From: Streptomyces solicavernae
Lineage (GTDB): Bacteria > Actinomycetota > Actinomycetes > Streptomycetales > Streptomycetaceae
Length of the DNA: 64,000 nt
Direction of reading: 5' to 3'
Assembly (NCBI RefSeq): GCF_029968095.1
Contig: NZ_JASCIR010000004.1
Span: forward strand, 1-64,000
Of the stretch, positions 16,346-24,931 are shown piece after piece. Made by a program: the position numbers and the translations under genes. Numbering within the stretch: the stretch's first letter is position 1; every line of letters starts with the position of its first letter. Below the pieces are notes generated by a model. It was not told the DNA's origin, searched no databases, and saw only the letters and a program-made list of their open reading frames with translations.

Positions 16346-17736
16346 CCCGCAAGCCGACACCCCGCAACCCGCCCCCGCGCAACCTCGCGCCCCATAACCC
16401 CGCCCCCCGCAACTCCGCGCCTCCCCGCAACTCCGCGCCGCCCCGCAACCCCACCCCCCGCAAACCCCCCGCCCGCCACCCCCGCGTCCCGCTCCCCGTG
16501 CGGGCCGTGCACGTCGGGGCCGGGCTGCTCGCCGCCGGTGCGCTGGCGCACGTGCTGTGGTCCGGGCTTGCCGAGCGCGGTGTGGCCCTCGCCTTCGGCG
16601 CGCTCGTCGTCGTCGGCGAGCTGGCCCGCAGGGGCGACGGCGGCCAGGAGGAGCCCCAGGAGCGCGAGCCCGCACCGCTCGGCGCCGCCGGGGCGCTCGC
16701 GTACGCCCTGCTCGGCGAGAACGCCGGGCAGCCCACGTACCACGGCGTGCTGCAGGTGGTCGCCGTGACCGCGGCGGCATTCCTGGTCGGAGCCGTGCCG
16801 CAGCTCGCGCGCGGGCGGGCGCCCACGCCCGACCACATGGCGCGCCGCGTCCTGACCGTCGCCTTCGCCTCGGTCTGCTTCCAACCCCTGTACAACTCGG
16901 GCAAGTTCGCCGAGCTGATCGGCCACGGCCCGTACTACGCGCTGTGGCTGGTCGTGCTCGTCGCGCTCACCGGACTGTGCGACGCCGTGCTCGCCGCCGC
17001 CCTCGTGCGTGCCCGCACCCAGTGGCCGTACGGGCCGCTGCTCCGCGACGAACTGCGGGCCAAGCGCGGCATCGGCTCGGCGGTCGGGGCGAGCGGCGCG
17101 GTGATGGCGCTCGCGGTGGCCGTGGCCGGGCTGTGGGCGCTGCCGCTGTTCAGCCTGCCGCTGCTGCTCACCCAGCTCTCCTTCAGCCGGTACGCGGCCG
17201 TGCGCACGACCTACCGCCAGACCATCACGTCCCTGGCGCGCGCCACCGAGATCGCCGGGTACACCCCGCAGGGCCACGCCCGCCGCGTCGCCGCCCTCAG
17301 CCGCGCCGTCGGCCGTGACCTGGGCCTCTCCGGGGCCGACCTGGTGGTCCTGGAGTACGCGGCGCTGATGCACGACATCGGGCAGCTCTCCCTGGTCGAC
17401 CCCGTGCGGCACGGCGCCACCGCCGACCTGCCCGCCGTGGAGCAGCGCCGGATCGCCCTGCTCGGCGGGGCCGTCGTACGCCAGACCGGGGTGCCGTCCG
17501 ACGTCGCGGTGGTGGTCGAGCGGCAGGCCGATCCGTACCGTGACCAGCCGCTCACCGCGCGGATCGTGCGGGCGGCGAACGCATACGACGAGATGGCGCG
17601 GGGAGAAGGGCCGGGAGGGCCGCTCGCCGCCCTGGAGCGACTGCGCCTCGCCACCGGCCGCGACTACCAGCCGGAGGTCGTCGAGTCCCTCGCCAGAGTC
17701 CTCTCCCGGGGCGCCGTGGCCCCGGCCGGCGGATGA
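16342..17736 (+). CDS. Membrane HD-domain protein, degenerate HD-GYP
   Basis: This 464-aa protein is translationally coupled to the HD-GYP gene and has the same plan: a membrane region (about residues 50-270) then an HD domain. The HD pair is present (LMHDIGQLS) and an upstream His (GHARRVAAL), but the HHE and GYP motifs are lost (VVVERQADPY takes their place), so catalysis is doubtful. It may be a regulatory or heterodimer partner. The first 50 residues are a Pro/Arg/Asn-rich repeat (NSAPPR-type), encoded by CCCGCAAC repeats. Confidence 0.75.
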   Translation: MTRKPTPRNPPPRNLAPHNPAPRNSAPPRNSAPPRNPTPRKPPARHPRVPLPVRAVHVGAGLLAAGALAHVLWSGLAERGVALAFGALVVVGELARRGDGGQEEPQEREPAPLGAAGALAYALLGENAGQPTYHGVLQVVAVTAAAFLVGAVPQLARGRAPTPDHMARRVLTVAFASVCFQPLYNSGKFAELIGHGPYYALWLVVLVALTGLCDAVLAAALVRARTQWPYGPLLRDELRAKRGIGSAVGASGAVMALAVAVAGLWALPLFSLPLLLTQLSFSRYAAVRTTYRQTITSLARATEIAGYTPQGHARRVAALSRAVGRDLGLSGADLVVLEYAALMHDIGQLSLVDPVRHGATADLPAVEQRRIALLGGAVVRQTGVPSDVAVVVERQADPYRDQPLTARIVRAANAYDEMARGEGPGGPLAALERLRLATGRDYQPEVVESLARVLSRGAVAPAGG

Positions 17737-17757
17737 GCCCCCGGCCGGCGGATGAGC
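17720..17757. repeat. Tandem duplication spanning a stop codon
   Basis: Two adjacent copies of CCCGGCCGGCGGATGAGCC occur. The first carries the TGA stop of the HD-domain gene. Confidence 0.85.
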
Positions 17758-17954
17758 CGCCCAGTCCCGGTGCCGAGCCGTGCGGGCAGGGCCGGATCGG
17801 CGGCCCCGGGCAGGGATTGCCCGGCCCCGCACGGGTAACCCATGGGTAATGAGCGGGCGTCCGACCGGGCATGGTTGGATGCGAAGTGCAGGGTGTCCGG
17901 GGGCAAAGGCCCGAGGCTGCACTGAGAGTGGAACGACCTGGGCAGGCGGGAATC

Positions 17955-18935
17955 GTGAGGATCTTCGGCAAGGGACGGCACCGGCCCTCCGCCTCCTGGC
18001 GGCAGGCCACCGACCGGGCGTTCACGCTCATCGGCGACGGCCGGTACGAGGACGCGGGAGCGCTCCTGACCCGCGCCGCCGACCTCGAACCCTGGCTGTC
18101 CGAGTCCTGGTTCAACCTCGCCCTGCTGCACAAGTTCCGGCACGACTGGGAGCAGGCGCGCGCCGCGGGCCTGCGGGCCGTCGCGCTGCTCGACCGCGAG
18201 GCGGGCGCCCCGGACTGGTGGAACGTCGGAATCGCCGCGACCGCCCTGCAGGACTGGCCCCTTGCCCGCCGCGCCTGGCAGGCGTACGGGCTGAAGGTCC
18301 CCGGCGGTGCCGTCGGCGGTGAGCCCCCGCTCGGCATGGAGCTCGGCAGCGCGGCCGTGCGGCTCTCCCCGGAGGGCGAGGCCGAAGTGGTGTGGGGCCG
18401 GCGGCTCGACCCGGCCCGGATCGAGGTGCTGTCCATCCCGCTGCCGTCGTCGGGCCGGCGCTGGGGCGAGGTCGTGCTGCACGACGGCGTCCCGCACGGC
18501 GAGCGGACCACCGGCGCCGGGCCGTCGTACCCGGTCTTCGACGAGATCGAGCTGTGGGCGCCCTCCCCGGTGCCGACCTGGGTGGTCCTCCTCGAAGCCG
18601 CGTCGGAGGCCGACCGGGACGCGCTGGAGCGGCTGGCGGCGGACGCCGGTTTCGCCGCCGAGGACTGGTCGTCCTCGGTGCGCCTGCTGTGCCGGATGTG
18701 CTCGGAGAGCCGGATGCCCAGCGACGAGGGCGACGGCGAGCACCTGGACCCGCACGACCACAGTGAGCCCGGCCACCCCGGCCCGCTCGGCCACCGCAGC
18801 CCCGGCGCGCTCTGGGTCCCGGAGCGGGAGTGCGGCATCGCGGCGCCCGCGGGCCTGGTGCGCGGACTGCTCGACGGCTGGGTGGCGGACAGCCCGGACT
18901 CCCGCGACTGGCGGGACCTCGAAGAAGTCTGCTGA
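17955..18935 (+). CDS. Conserved TPR-like protein
   Basis: This 326-aa cytoplasmic protein has TPR-like helices in its first 110 residues (FTLIGDGRYEDAGALLTRAADLEP and the following repeats), then a conserved domain I do not recognise by name. A Cys pair (CRMC) and a His-rich stretch (HLDPHDHSEPGH) could bind metal. The protein is strongly conserved among Streptomyces from memory, and always lies near sigR and def; its function is unknown. The GTG at 17955 is chosen by homology. The ribosome site is weak. Confidence 0.75.
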   Translation: MRIFGKGRHRPSASWRQATDRAFTLIGDGRYEDAGALLTRAADLEPWLSESWFNLALLHKFRHDWEQARAAGLRAVALLDREAGAPDWWNVGIAATALQDWPLARRAWQAYGLKVPGGAVGGEPPLGMELGSAAVRLSPEGEAEVVWGRRLDPARIEVLSIPLPSSGRRWGEVVLHDGVPHGERTTGAGPSYPVFDEIELWAPSPVPTWVVLLEAASEADRDALERLAADAGFAAEDWSSSVRLLCRMCSESRMPSDEGDGEHLDPHDHSEPGHPGPLGHRSPGALWVPERECGIAAPAGLVRGLLDGWVADSPDSRDWRDLEEVC

Positions 18936-18968
18936 CCGGAAGTCTGCTGACCGGAAGTCTGCTGACCC
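18925..18968. repeat. 16-bp triplicate spanning a stop codon
   Basis: Three copies of GAAGTCTGCTGACCG occur in tandem. The first contains the Val-Cys-stop end of the TPR-like gene. Confidence 0.88.
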
Positions 18969-19041
18969 GGGACACCCTTCCGGCAGGCCCCCGTAGGCTG
19001 TACTTCCACACTTGGCTTGTCGAGGAAGGCGTACGTCGGAC

Positions 19042-19701
19042 ATGGCGCAGCAGGACACCGATCAGCAGACCGCGGCGGAGGCGGGCGTGCTCCCGGTCGA
19101 CGACGAGGGCTTCGTCATCGACACCGAGGACGCCGAGGCGCGCGAGGCGGCCTACCGCGGGCGCGGCACGTCCCGGCCGATCACCGTCGTCGGCAACCCG
19201 GTCCTGCACAAGGAGTGCAAGGACGTCACGGAGTTCGACGCAGAGCTGGGGCAGCTGGTGGACGACATGTTCGCCAGCCAGCGCACCGCCGAGGGCGTCG
19301 GCCTGGCCGCGAACCAGATCGGCGTCGACAAGAAGGTCTTCGTCTATGACTGCCCCGACGACGAGGGCAAGCGGCACGTCGGCGTGATCTGCAACCCCGT
19401 ACTCCAGGAGCTGCCAGCCGAGCAGCGCCGCCTCGACGACGGCAACGAGGGCTGCCTCTCGGTGCCCACCGCCTACGCCGAGCTGGCCCGCCCCGACTAC
19501 GCGGTGGTGACCGGCCAGGACGAGCAGGGCAACGCGATCACCGTGCGCGGCACCGGCTTCTTCGCCCGCTGCCTGCAGCACGAGACGGACCACCTGTACG
19601 GGTACCTGTACATCGACCGCCTCTCCAAGCGCGAGCGCAAGGACGCCCTGCGCCAGATGGAGGAGGGCACGCCGCGCTACGAGGTCGTGCCCAACGGCTG
19701 A
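19042..19701 (+). CDS. def: Peptide deformylase
   Basis: This 219-aa enzyme removes the N-formyl group from nascent proteins. All three catalytic motifs are present: GVGLAANQ (residues 85-92), EGCLS (136-140, metal Cys) and QHETDH (179-184, two metal His and the catalytic Glu). An extra N-terminal region of about 45 residues precedes the usual PDF start, as in other actinobacterial homologues. The ATG at 19042 has GAGGAAGG upstream. It converges with nrdS. Confidence 0.95.
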   Translation: MAQQDTDQQTAAEAGVLPVDDEGFVIDTEDAEAREAAYRGRGTSRPITVVGNPVLHKECKDVTEFDAELGQLVDDMFASQRTAEGVGLAANQIGVDKKVFVYDCPDDEGKRHVGVICNPVLQELPAEQRRLDDGNEGCLSVPTAYAELARPDYAVVTGQDEQGNAITVRGTGFFARCLQHETDHLYGYLYIDRLSKRERKDALRQMEEGTPRYEVVPNG

Positions 19702-19727
19702 GCGTCACAAGGCGGTTCAGGGGCCGG

Positions 19728-20696
19728 TCACGCCACGCGGGCCGGCCCCTGAAACGTACGCCGGTACGCGTGCGGCGTGGTGCCGAGGGTGCGCAGGAAG
19801 TGGTGGCGCAGCGCGGCCGCGGTGCCGAAGCCGACGCGGCCCGCGATCGCGTCGACCGTCTCGTCGGTGGACTCAAGCAACTCCTGCGCCCGCAGCACGC
19901 GTTGGCGCAGCAGCCAGCGGTACGGGGTGGTGCCGGTCTCCTGCAGGAAGCGGCGGGCGAACGTGCGCGGCGACATATGGGCGCGGTGTGCCAGCTGCTC
20001 GACCGTGACGTCCTCGTCGAGGTGCCGCTCCAGCCAGACCAGGACCTCGCCGACGGTGTCGCAGGGCGTGGCGGGCAACGGCCGCTTCACGTACTGCGCC
20101 TGGCCGCCGTCGCGGTGCGGCGGTACGACCATGCGGCGGGCGATGGCGTTGGCGACCTCGGTGCCGTGCTCCTTGCGGACGAGGTGCAGGCAGGCGTCGA
20201 TGCCCGCGGCGGTGCCGGCCGAGGTGATCACCGGGTCCTCGTCGACGTACAGGACGTCGGGCTCGACGCGGGCGCGCGGGAAGCGGACGGCGAGCTCCCG
20301 CGCGTACCGCCAGTGGACCGCGCAGCGGCGGCCGTCCAGGAGGCCCGCCTCGCCGAGCAGGAACACCCCGGAGCAGACGGACAGCACGCGGGCGCCGCGG
20401 TCCACCGCGCGGCGCAGGGCGTCGAGCAGCTCCGGCGGGTACGGACGGCCCGGGGTCTGGGCCCGGACCGCGGGGACGGCGATGAGGTCGGCCTCCTCCA
20501 GGCGGTCCAGGCCGTGCGGCGTGGAGATGGTGAAGCCCGCGTGGGTGGACAGGACCGGGCCCTCGGCGGAGACCACCGCGAAGTCGTGCACGGGCAGGCC
20601 CTCGTCGCTGCGGTCCAGGCCGAACACCTCGCTGACCACGCCGAGTTCGAAGGGGTGCACCTGGTCCAGGACCACGGCGGCCACGTTCTTCAGCAT
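19728..20696 (-). CDS. nrdS: AraC-family regulator with DJ-1/PfpI domain (NrdS)
   Basis: This 322-aa protein has an N-terminal class-I-glutamine-amidotransferase-like (DJ-1/PfpI) domain with the nucleophile elbow region VCSGVFLLGEAG, and a C-terminal AraC double HTH (AHMSPRTFARRF and VGFGTAAALRHHF). It resembles GlxA-type regulators. It lies downstream of nrdAB on the same strand, the position of nrdS in the Streptomyces class Ia nrdABS operon, so I use that name; its target is not clear. A 255-nt gap separates it from nrdB. Confidence 0.85.
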   Translation of the reverse strand: MLKNVAAVVLDQVHPFELGVVSEVFGLDRSDEGLPVHDFAVVSAEGPVLSTHAGFTISTPHGLDRLEEADLIAVPAVRAQTPGRPYPPELLDALRRAVDRGARVLSVCSGVFLLGEAGLLDGRRCAVHWRYARELAVRFPRARVEPDVLYVDEDPVITSAGTAAGIDACLHLVRKEHGTEVANAIARRMVVPPHRDGGQAQYVKRPLPATPCDTVGEVLVWLERHLDEDVTVEQLAHRAHMSPRTFARRFLQETGTTPYRWLLRQRVLRAQELLESTDETVDAIAGRVGFGTAAALRHHFLRTLGTTPHAYRRTFQGPARVA

Positions 20697-20790
20697 GGCT
20701 GTCAGTGTGCCGCATGGTTGGCAGGATGTCGATGGCTCATGTCAGTCCTGCCACTGCCGTCGGGGTGCCGCGGGCGCGAGAGTAAGGGGC

Positions 20791-21039
20791 ATGGAAAACA
20801 CACACACCTTTCTCAACACCCTCGGCGTCCTCGCGGTCTTCGCCCTCCTGGCCCTGCCCTCGCTCGTCGGCCACCTCCACGACCGGCGCGTGGACCGGCA
20901 GTTGAGGGCCGCCGAGCGGGGCGGGCGGCCGCAGCTTCGTACGGCTCAGGCTCAGAACTCGTCGTCGAACGACACCGAGCCCTCCACCGCCACCTGGTAC
21001 GCGGACGGCCTGCGCTCGAAGAAGTTGGTCAGCTCCTGA
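20791..21039 (+). CDS. Possible small membrane protein
   Basis: An 82-aa open frame starts at an ATG preceded by GAGAGTAAGGGG and has one clear hydrophobic segment (LGVLAVFALLALPSLVG), then a basic Arg-rich tail. It is divergent from nrdS and its last 88 nt overlap the 3' end of nrdB on the other strand. The membrane segment looks real, but the C-terminal part after about residue 52 is antisense to nrdB and could be spurious. Function unknown. Confidence 0.45.
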   Translation: MENTHTFLNTLGVLAVFALLALPSLVGHLHDRRVDRQLRAAERGGRPQLRTAQAQNSSSNDTEPSTATWYADGLRSKKLVSS

Positions 21040-21971
21040 ACGCCCTGCAGCTCCATGAACGAGAAGGGGTTCTCGGAGCCGTAGACCGGGGCGAAGCCGA
21101 GGCGGGTGAGGCGCTGGTCGGCGACGCACTCCAGGTACTGCCGCATCGACTCGGTGTTCATGCCCGGCAGTCCGTCGCCGCACAGGTCCCGCGCGAACTG
21201 CAGCTCGGCCTCGACGGCCTCCCGCAGCATGTCGGTGACCTGGGCCTCAAGGCGGTCGTCGAAGAGCTCGGGCTCCTCCTTGCGGACGGTGTCCACGACC
21301 TCGAACGCGAAGTTCATGTGCATCGTCTCGTCCCGGAACACCCAGTTGGTGCCGGTGGCCAGGCCGTGCAGCAGTCCGCGGGAGCGGAACCAGTACACGT
21401 ACGCGAAGGCGCCGTAGAAGAACAGGCCCTCGATGCAGGCCGCGAAGCAGATCAGGTTGAGCAGGAAGCGGCGCCGGTCGGCCCGCGTCTCCAGGCGGTC
21501 GATCTCCTCGACGGAGGCCATCCACTTGAAGCAGAACTCGGCCTTCTCGCGGATCGACGGGATGTTCTCGACGGCCGCGAACGCGGCGGCGCGGTCGTCC
21601 GGGTCCGGAAGATACGTGTCGAGCAGCGTCAGATAGAACTGGACGTGCACGGCCTCCTCGAAGAGCTGGCGGGAGAGATACAGCCGCGCCTCGGGTGAGT
21701 TGATGTGCTGGTAGAGCGTGAGCACCAGGTTGTTCGCGACGATCGAGTCACCGGTCGCGAAGAACGCGACGAGCCGGCCGATCAGGTGCTGCTCGCCCGG
21801 CGACAGCTTCGCGAGGTCGGCGACGTCCGAGTGGAGGTCGACCTCCTCGACGGTCCAGGTGTTCTTGATCGCGTCCCGGTAGCGCTCGTAGAAGTCCGGG
21901 TAGCGCATGGGGCGCAGGGTCAGCTCGAAGCCCGGGTCGAGCAGGTTCTTTTCCGAAGCTGGGGTACTCAT
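20952..21971 (-). CDS. nrdB: Ribonucleotide reductase class Ia, beta subunit
   Basis: This 339-aa protein generates the tyrosyl radical for NrdA. Diiron ligands and the radical Tyr are seen in FEEAVHVQFY (Glu-x-x-His then Tyr four residues later) and in FRDETMHMNF. The ATG overlaps the nrdA stop (TAATG), so translation is coupled. It belongs to the B12-controlled nrdABS operon, which in Streptomyces is silenced when coenzyme B12 allows the class II enzyme to work. Confidence 0.93.
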   Translation of the reverse strand: MSTPASEKNLLDPGFELTLRPMRYPDFYERYRDAIKNTWTVEEVDLHSDVADLAKLSPGEQHLIGRLVAFFATGDSIVANNLVLTLYQHINSPEARLYLSRQLFEEAVHVQFYLTLLDTYLPDPDDRAAAFAAVENIPSIREKAEFCFKWMASVEEIDRLETRADRRRFLLNLICFAACIEGLFFYGAFAYVYWFRSRGLLHGLATGTNWVFRDETMHMNFAFEVVDTVRKEEPELFDDRLEAQVTDMLREAVEAELQFARDLCGDGLPGMNTESMRQYLECVADQRLTRLGFAPVYGSENPFSFMELQGVQELTNFFERRPSAYQVAVEGSVSFDDEF

Positions 21972-24385
21972 TACTGGCAGGCCTCGCAGGACTCGGGGTT
22001 TTCCAGGGAGCAGGCGACGGCGTCGGGCTCGGCCATCTGGACCGGCACCCGGGCCGCCGCCCGTGCGATCCGCGTCGCGGGGCGGGAGCGCAGGTAGTAC
22101 GTGGTTTTCAGGCCCGACTTCCAGGCGTACGCGTACATCGAGGAGAGCTTGCCGATGGTCGGGGTCTCCAGGAACAGGTTCAGGGACTGCGCCTGGTCGA
22201 GGAACGGGGTGCGGGCGGCGGCCATGTCGATGAGGCCGCGCTGCGGGATCTCCCAGGCCGTGCGGTACAGGTTCCGCACCTCCTCGGGCAGCCGGCCGAA
22301 GCCCTGCACCGAGCCGTTGGACTCGCGCAGTGCCTCCCTGGTCTGCGCGTCCCAGGCGCCGAGCCGCTTCAGCTCCTCCACCAGGTAGGCGTTGACCTGC
22401 AGGAACTCTCCGCTGAGGGTTTCCCGCTTGAACAGGTTGGACACCTGCGGCTCGATGCACTCGTACACGCCCGCGATGGACGCGATCGTCGCGGTCGGGG
22501 CGATGGCCAGAAGCAGCGAGTTGCGCAGGCCGGTGACGGAGATCCGCGCGCGCAGCGCCTCCCACCGCTCGGGCCACGCCAGGTCGACGTCGTAGTGGTC
22601 CGGATGAAGCACACCACGCGCGGTGCGCGTTTTCGCCCAGGCGGGCAACGGGCCGCTGCGCTCGGCGAGTTCGGCGGACGCCTCGTACGCGGCGAGCATG
22701 ACGCGCTCGGCGATCCGGGTGGAGAGCGCCCGCGCCTCGGCCGAGTCGAAGGGCAGCCGCAGCTTGAAGAACACGTCCTGCAGCCCCATCGCGCCCAGGC
22801 CCACCGGGCGCCAGCGCGCATTGGACCGGCCGGCCTGCTCGGTCGGGTAGAAGTTGATGTCGACGACACGGTCGAGGAACGTCACGGCGGTACGAACCGT
22901 CTCGTCCAGGCGCTCCCAGTCGATGCCGCCCTCGGCCACGAAGGACCCCAGGTTGACCGACCCCAGGTTGCACACCGCCGTCTCCCCGTCGTCCGTGACC
23001 TCCAGGATCTCGGTGCACAGGTTGGAGGAGTGCACGGTGTGGCCGGGTTCGGCGGTCTGGTTGGCGGTGCGGTTGGCGGCGTCCTTGAACGTCATCCAGC
23101 CGTTGCCGGTCTGCGCGAGGGTGCGCATCATCCGGCCGTACAGCTCCCGCGCGGGGAGCGTTTTACGGGCGGTCCCCGCGGCCTCGGCCCTGCGGTACGC
23201 GGCGTCGAACTCCGCGCCCCACAGGTCGACGAGCTCCGGCACGTCCGCGGGCGAGAACAGCGACCAGTCGGCGTCGGCGGCGACCCGGCGCATGAACTCG
23301 TCGGGGATCCAGTGCGCGAGGTTGAGGTTGTGCGTACGGCGGGCGTCCTCGCCGGTGTTGTCCCGCAGCTCCAGGAACTCCTCGATGTCCGAGTGCCAGG
23401 TCTCCAGGTAGACCGCGGCCGCGCCCTTGCGCCGCCCGCCCTGGTTGACGGCGGCCACGGAGGCGTCGAGCGTCTTGAGGAACGGCACGATGCCGTTGGA
23501 GTGCCCGTTGGTCCCGCGGATCAGCGAGCCCCGGCTGCGGACCCGGGAGTACGAGAGGCCGATGCCGCCGGCGTGCTTGGAGAGGCGGGCGACCTGGTGG
23601 TAGCGGTCGTAGATGGAGTCCAGCTCGTCCAGCGGGGAGTCGAGCAGGTAGCAGGACGACATCTGCGGGTGCCGCGTACCGGAGTTGAAGAGCGTCGGCG
23701 AGGATGGCAGGTAGTCGAGGCGGCTCATCAGGCCGTACAGGGCGGCGACTTCGTCGACGGCGCGGGGCGAGTCGTCCTCGGCGAGGCCGGCCGCGACGCG
23801 CAGCAGGAAGTGCTGCGGGGTCTCGACGACCTTGCGGGTGATCGGGTGCCGGAGCAGGTAGCGGCTGTGCAGGGTGCGCAGGCCGAAGTAGCCGAAGCGG
23901 TCGTCGGCGGCGGGGTCGATCAGGGCGTCGAGGCGCGCGGCGTGCGCCCGTACGAACTCCGCCGTGCGGTCGGCGATCAGGCCCTCGCGGTGGCCGGTCC
24001 CGACGGACTCGGTGAAGCGGGTGACGCCCTGCGAGGCGGCCTCGTCGGCGATGGCGCGGGTGAGCAGGCGGGCGGCGAGCCGGGAGTAGGAGGGGTCCTC
24101 GGAGATCAGGCCGGCGGCGGCGTCCGTGGCGAGGTCGCGCAGCTCCGCCGCGTCCGACCCGGCGTGCCGGCCGCGGAGCGCGGCGGCGGCGACCCGTCCG
24201 GGGTCGGTGTCGGGCAGGTCGGCGGTCAGCTCGGTCAGGGTCCGCAGCAGCGATACCGAGGGGCGATCCGCAGGATCTCCGTTGAGGGTGGTGGCGGGAG
24301 ACGGGCGGGCGGTACCCGGGGCGTCTTCGGTTGCCCGGCCTGCTTCGGCCTGGGCTGAGACCGGATCGGCTGGCGCGATGGTCAC
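21971..24385 (-). CDS. nrdA: Ribonucleotide reductase class Ia, alpha subunit
   Basis: This 804-aa catalytic subunit reduces ribonucleoside diphosphates. Conserved features are the QMSSCYLLDS Cys, the active-site NLCTEI motif followed by the GSVNLGSF segment, and a C-terminal CEACQ redox pair. I see no obvious N-terminal ATP-cone. The GTG at 24385 follows GAGGGAG at normal spacing. The frame is open for 130 codons further upstream, but that region is the riboswitch leader, not protein. Confidence 0.93.
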   Translation of the reverse strand: MTIAPADPVSAQAEAGRATEDAPGTARPSPATTLNGDPADRPSVSLLRTLTELTADLPDTDPGRVAAAALRGRHAGSDAAELRDLATDAAAGLISEDPSYSRLAARLLTRAIADEAASQGVTRFTESVGTGHREGLIADRTAEFVRAHAARLDALIDPAADDRFGYFGLRTLHSRYLLRHPITRKVVETPQHFLLRVAAGLAEDDSPRAVDEVAALYGLMSRLDYLPSSPTLFNSGTRHPQMSSCYLLDSPLDELDSIYDRYHQVARLSKHAGGIGLSYSRVRSRGSLIRGTNGHSNGIVPFLKTLDASVAAVNQGGRRKGAAAVYLETWHSDIEEFLELRDNTGEDARRTHNLNLAHWIPDEFMRRVAADADWSLFSPADVPELVDLWGAEFDAAYRRAEAAGTARKTLPARELYGRMMRTLAQTGNGWMTFKDAANRTANQTAEPGHTVHSSNLCTEILEVTDDGETAVCNLGSVNLGSFVAEGGIDWERLDETVRTAVTFLDRVVDINFYPTEQAGRSNARWRPVGLGAMGLQDVFFKLRLPFDSAEARALSTRIAERVMLAAYEASAELAERSGPLPAWAKTRTARGVLHPDHYDVDLAWPERWEALRARISVTGLRNSLLLAIAPTATIASIAGVYECIEPQVSNLFKRETLSGEFLQVNAYLVEELKRLGAWDAQTREALRESNGSVQGFGRLPEEVRNLYRTAWEIPQRGLIDMAAARTPFLDQAQSLNLFLETPTIGKLSSMYAYAWKSGLKTTYYLRSRPATRIARAAARVPVQMAEPDAVACSLENPESCEACQ

Positions 24386-24489
24386 GGTGGGGCTCTCCCT
24401 CGCTCGGCGCGGGGCCTTGGGCGGGCGGGAGTGGGCGCACGGCACCGCGGGACGGCACACCGTGTCGCGTCCACCGGCCCATTCCGCGA

Positions 24490-24640
24490 GGCCCGGACGA
24501 CATGAGCACCCGGACCGGACGGCACGGGTGCGCCGTCGGCAGGTCCTCGGACTTGACGGGTACGCGAAAGCGCACCGGTACACCGTTGCGGGACAGTTCC
24601 GGATTCGCACCGGATTCCCCTGCGGCGACAGCGAGGACGA
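24490..24640 (-). promoter_or_regulatory. Cobalamin (B12) riboswitch upstream of nrdA
   Basis: Read on the minus strand, the leader contains GGGAATCCGGTGCGAATCC, then CTGTCCCGCAACGGT, and the B12-box-like AGTCCGAGGACCTGCC (plus-strand 24538-24553). These are the conserved core elements of cobalamin riboswitches. It lies about 105 nt before the nrdA GTG. B12 control of nrdABS by such an element is established in Streptomyces. The edges given are approximate. Confidence 0.92.
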
Positions 24641-24641
24641 G

Positions 24642-24687
24642 CATACATGTGGTGGGTGATGCTTGCGGCTGCCCCCATATGTTGTGT
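24642..24687 (-). promoter_or_regulatory. Candidate tandem NrdR boxes
   Basis: Two 16-nt sequences on the minus strand, ACACAACATATGGGGG (24672-24687) and ACCCACCACATGTATG (24642-24657), are 30 bp apart and resemble degenerate NrdR boxes. NrdR is known to repress nrd operons in Streptomyces. Both matches are imperfect. Confidence 0.4.
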
Positions 24688-24775
24688 CGTACGACGGAGT
24701 CTTGGGTCGTACGACGGAGTCTCGGGTCGTGCGACGGAGCCTCGGGTCGTGCGACGGAGTCTCGGGTCGTACGCG
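24686..24775. repeat. 20-bp tandem repeat of GTCGTACGAC palindromes
   Basis: Four to five units of GTCGTACGACGGAGTCTCGG recur every 20 bp from 24686. The first two contain the perfect palindrome GTCGTACGAC. They lie just upstream of the nrdA promoter region. Confidence 0.85.
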
Positions 24776-24783
24776 CATACGGC

Positions 24784-24815
24784 GACGGGCCGCCGGATCG
24801 CTCCGACGGCCCGTC
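24784..24815. terminator. Hairpin, probable terminator of symporter operon
   Basis: Arms GACGGGCCG and CGGCCCGTC (9 bp) enclose a 14-nt loop. It lies downstream of the minus-strand symporter, beyond a 9-bp repeat tract. Confidence 0.6.
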
Positions 24816-24822
24816 GTCGTAC

Positions 24823-24912
24823 GGGAGTTACAGGAGTTACAGGAGTTGCAGGAGTTACAGGAGTTACAGGAGTTACAGGAGTTACAGGAGTTACAGGAGT
24901 TACAGGAGTTAC
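24823..24912. repeat. 9-bp microsatellite, about ten copies
   Basis: About ten consecutive copies of ACAGGAGTT (one with TGCAGGAGT) lie between the symporter stop and its putative terminator. It contains repeated AGGAG, a Shine-Dalgarno-like core on the plus strand, but no start codon uses it. Confidence 0.95.
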
Positions 24913-24931
24913 GGGGGACTTCAGGCGGGGC

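Noticed and set aside
24386..24778. N-terminal extension of NrdA
   Set aside because: This stretch holds the cobalamin riboswitch and promoter; the supported start is the GTG at 24385.
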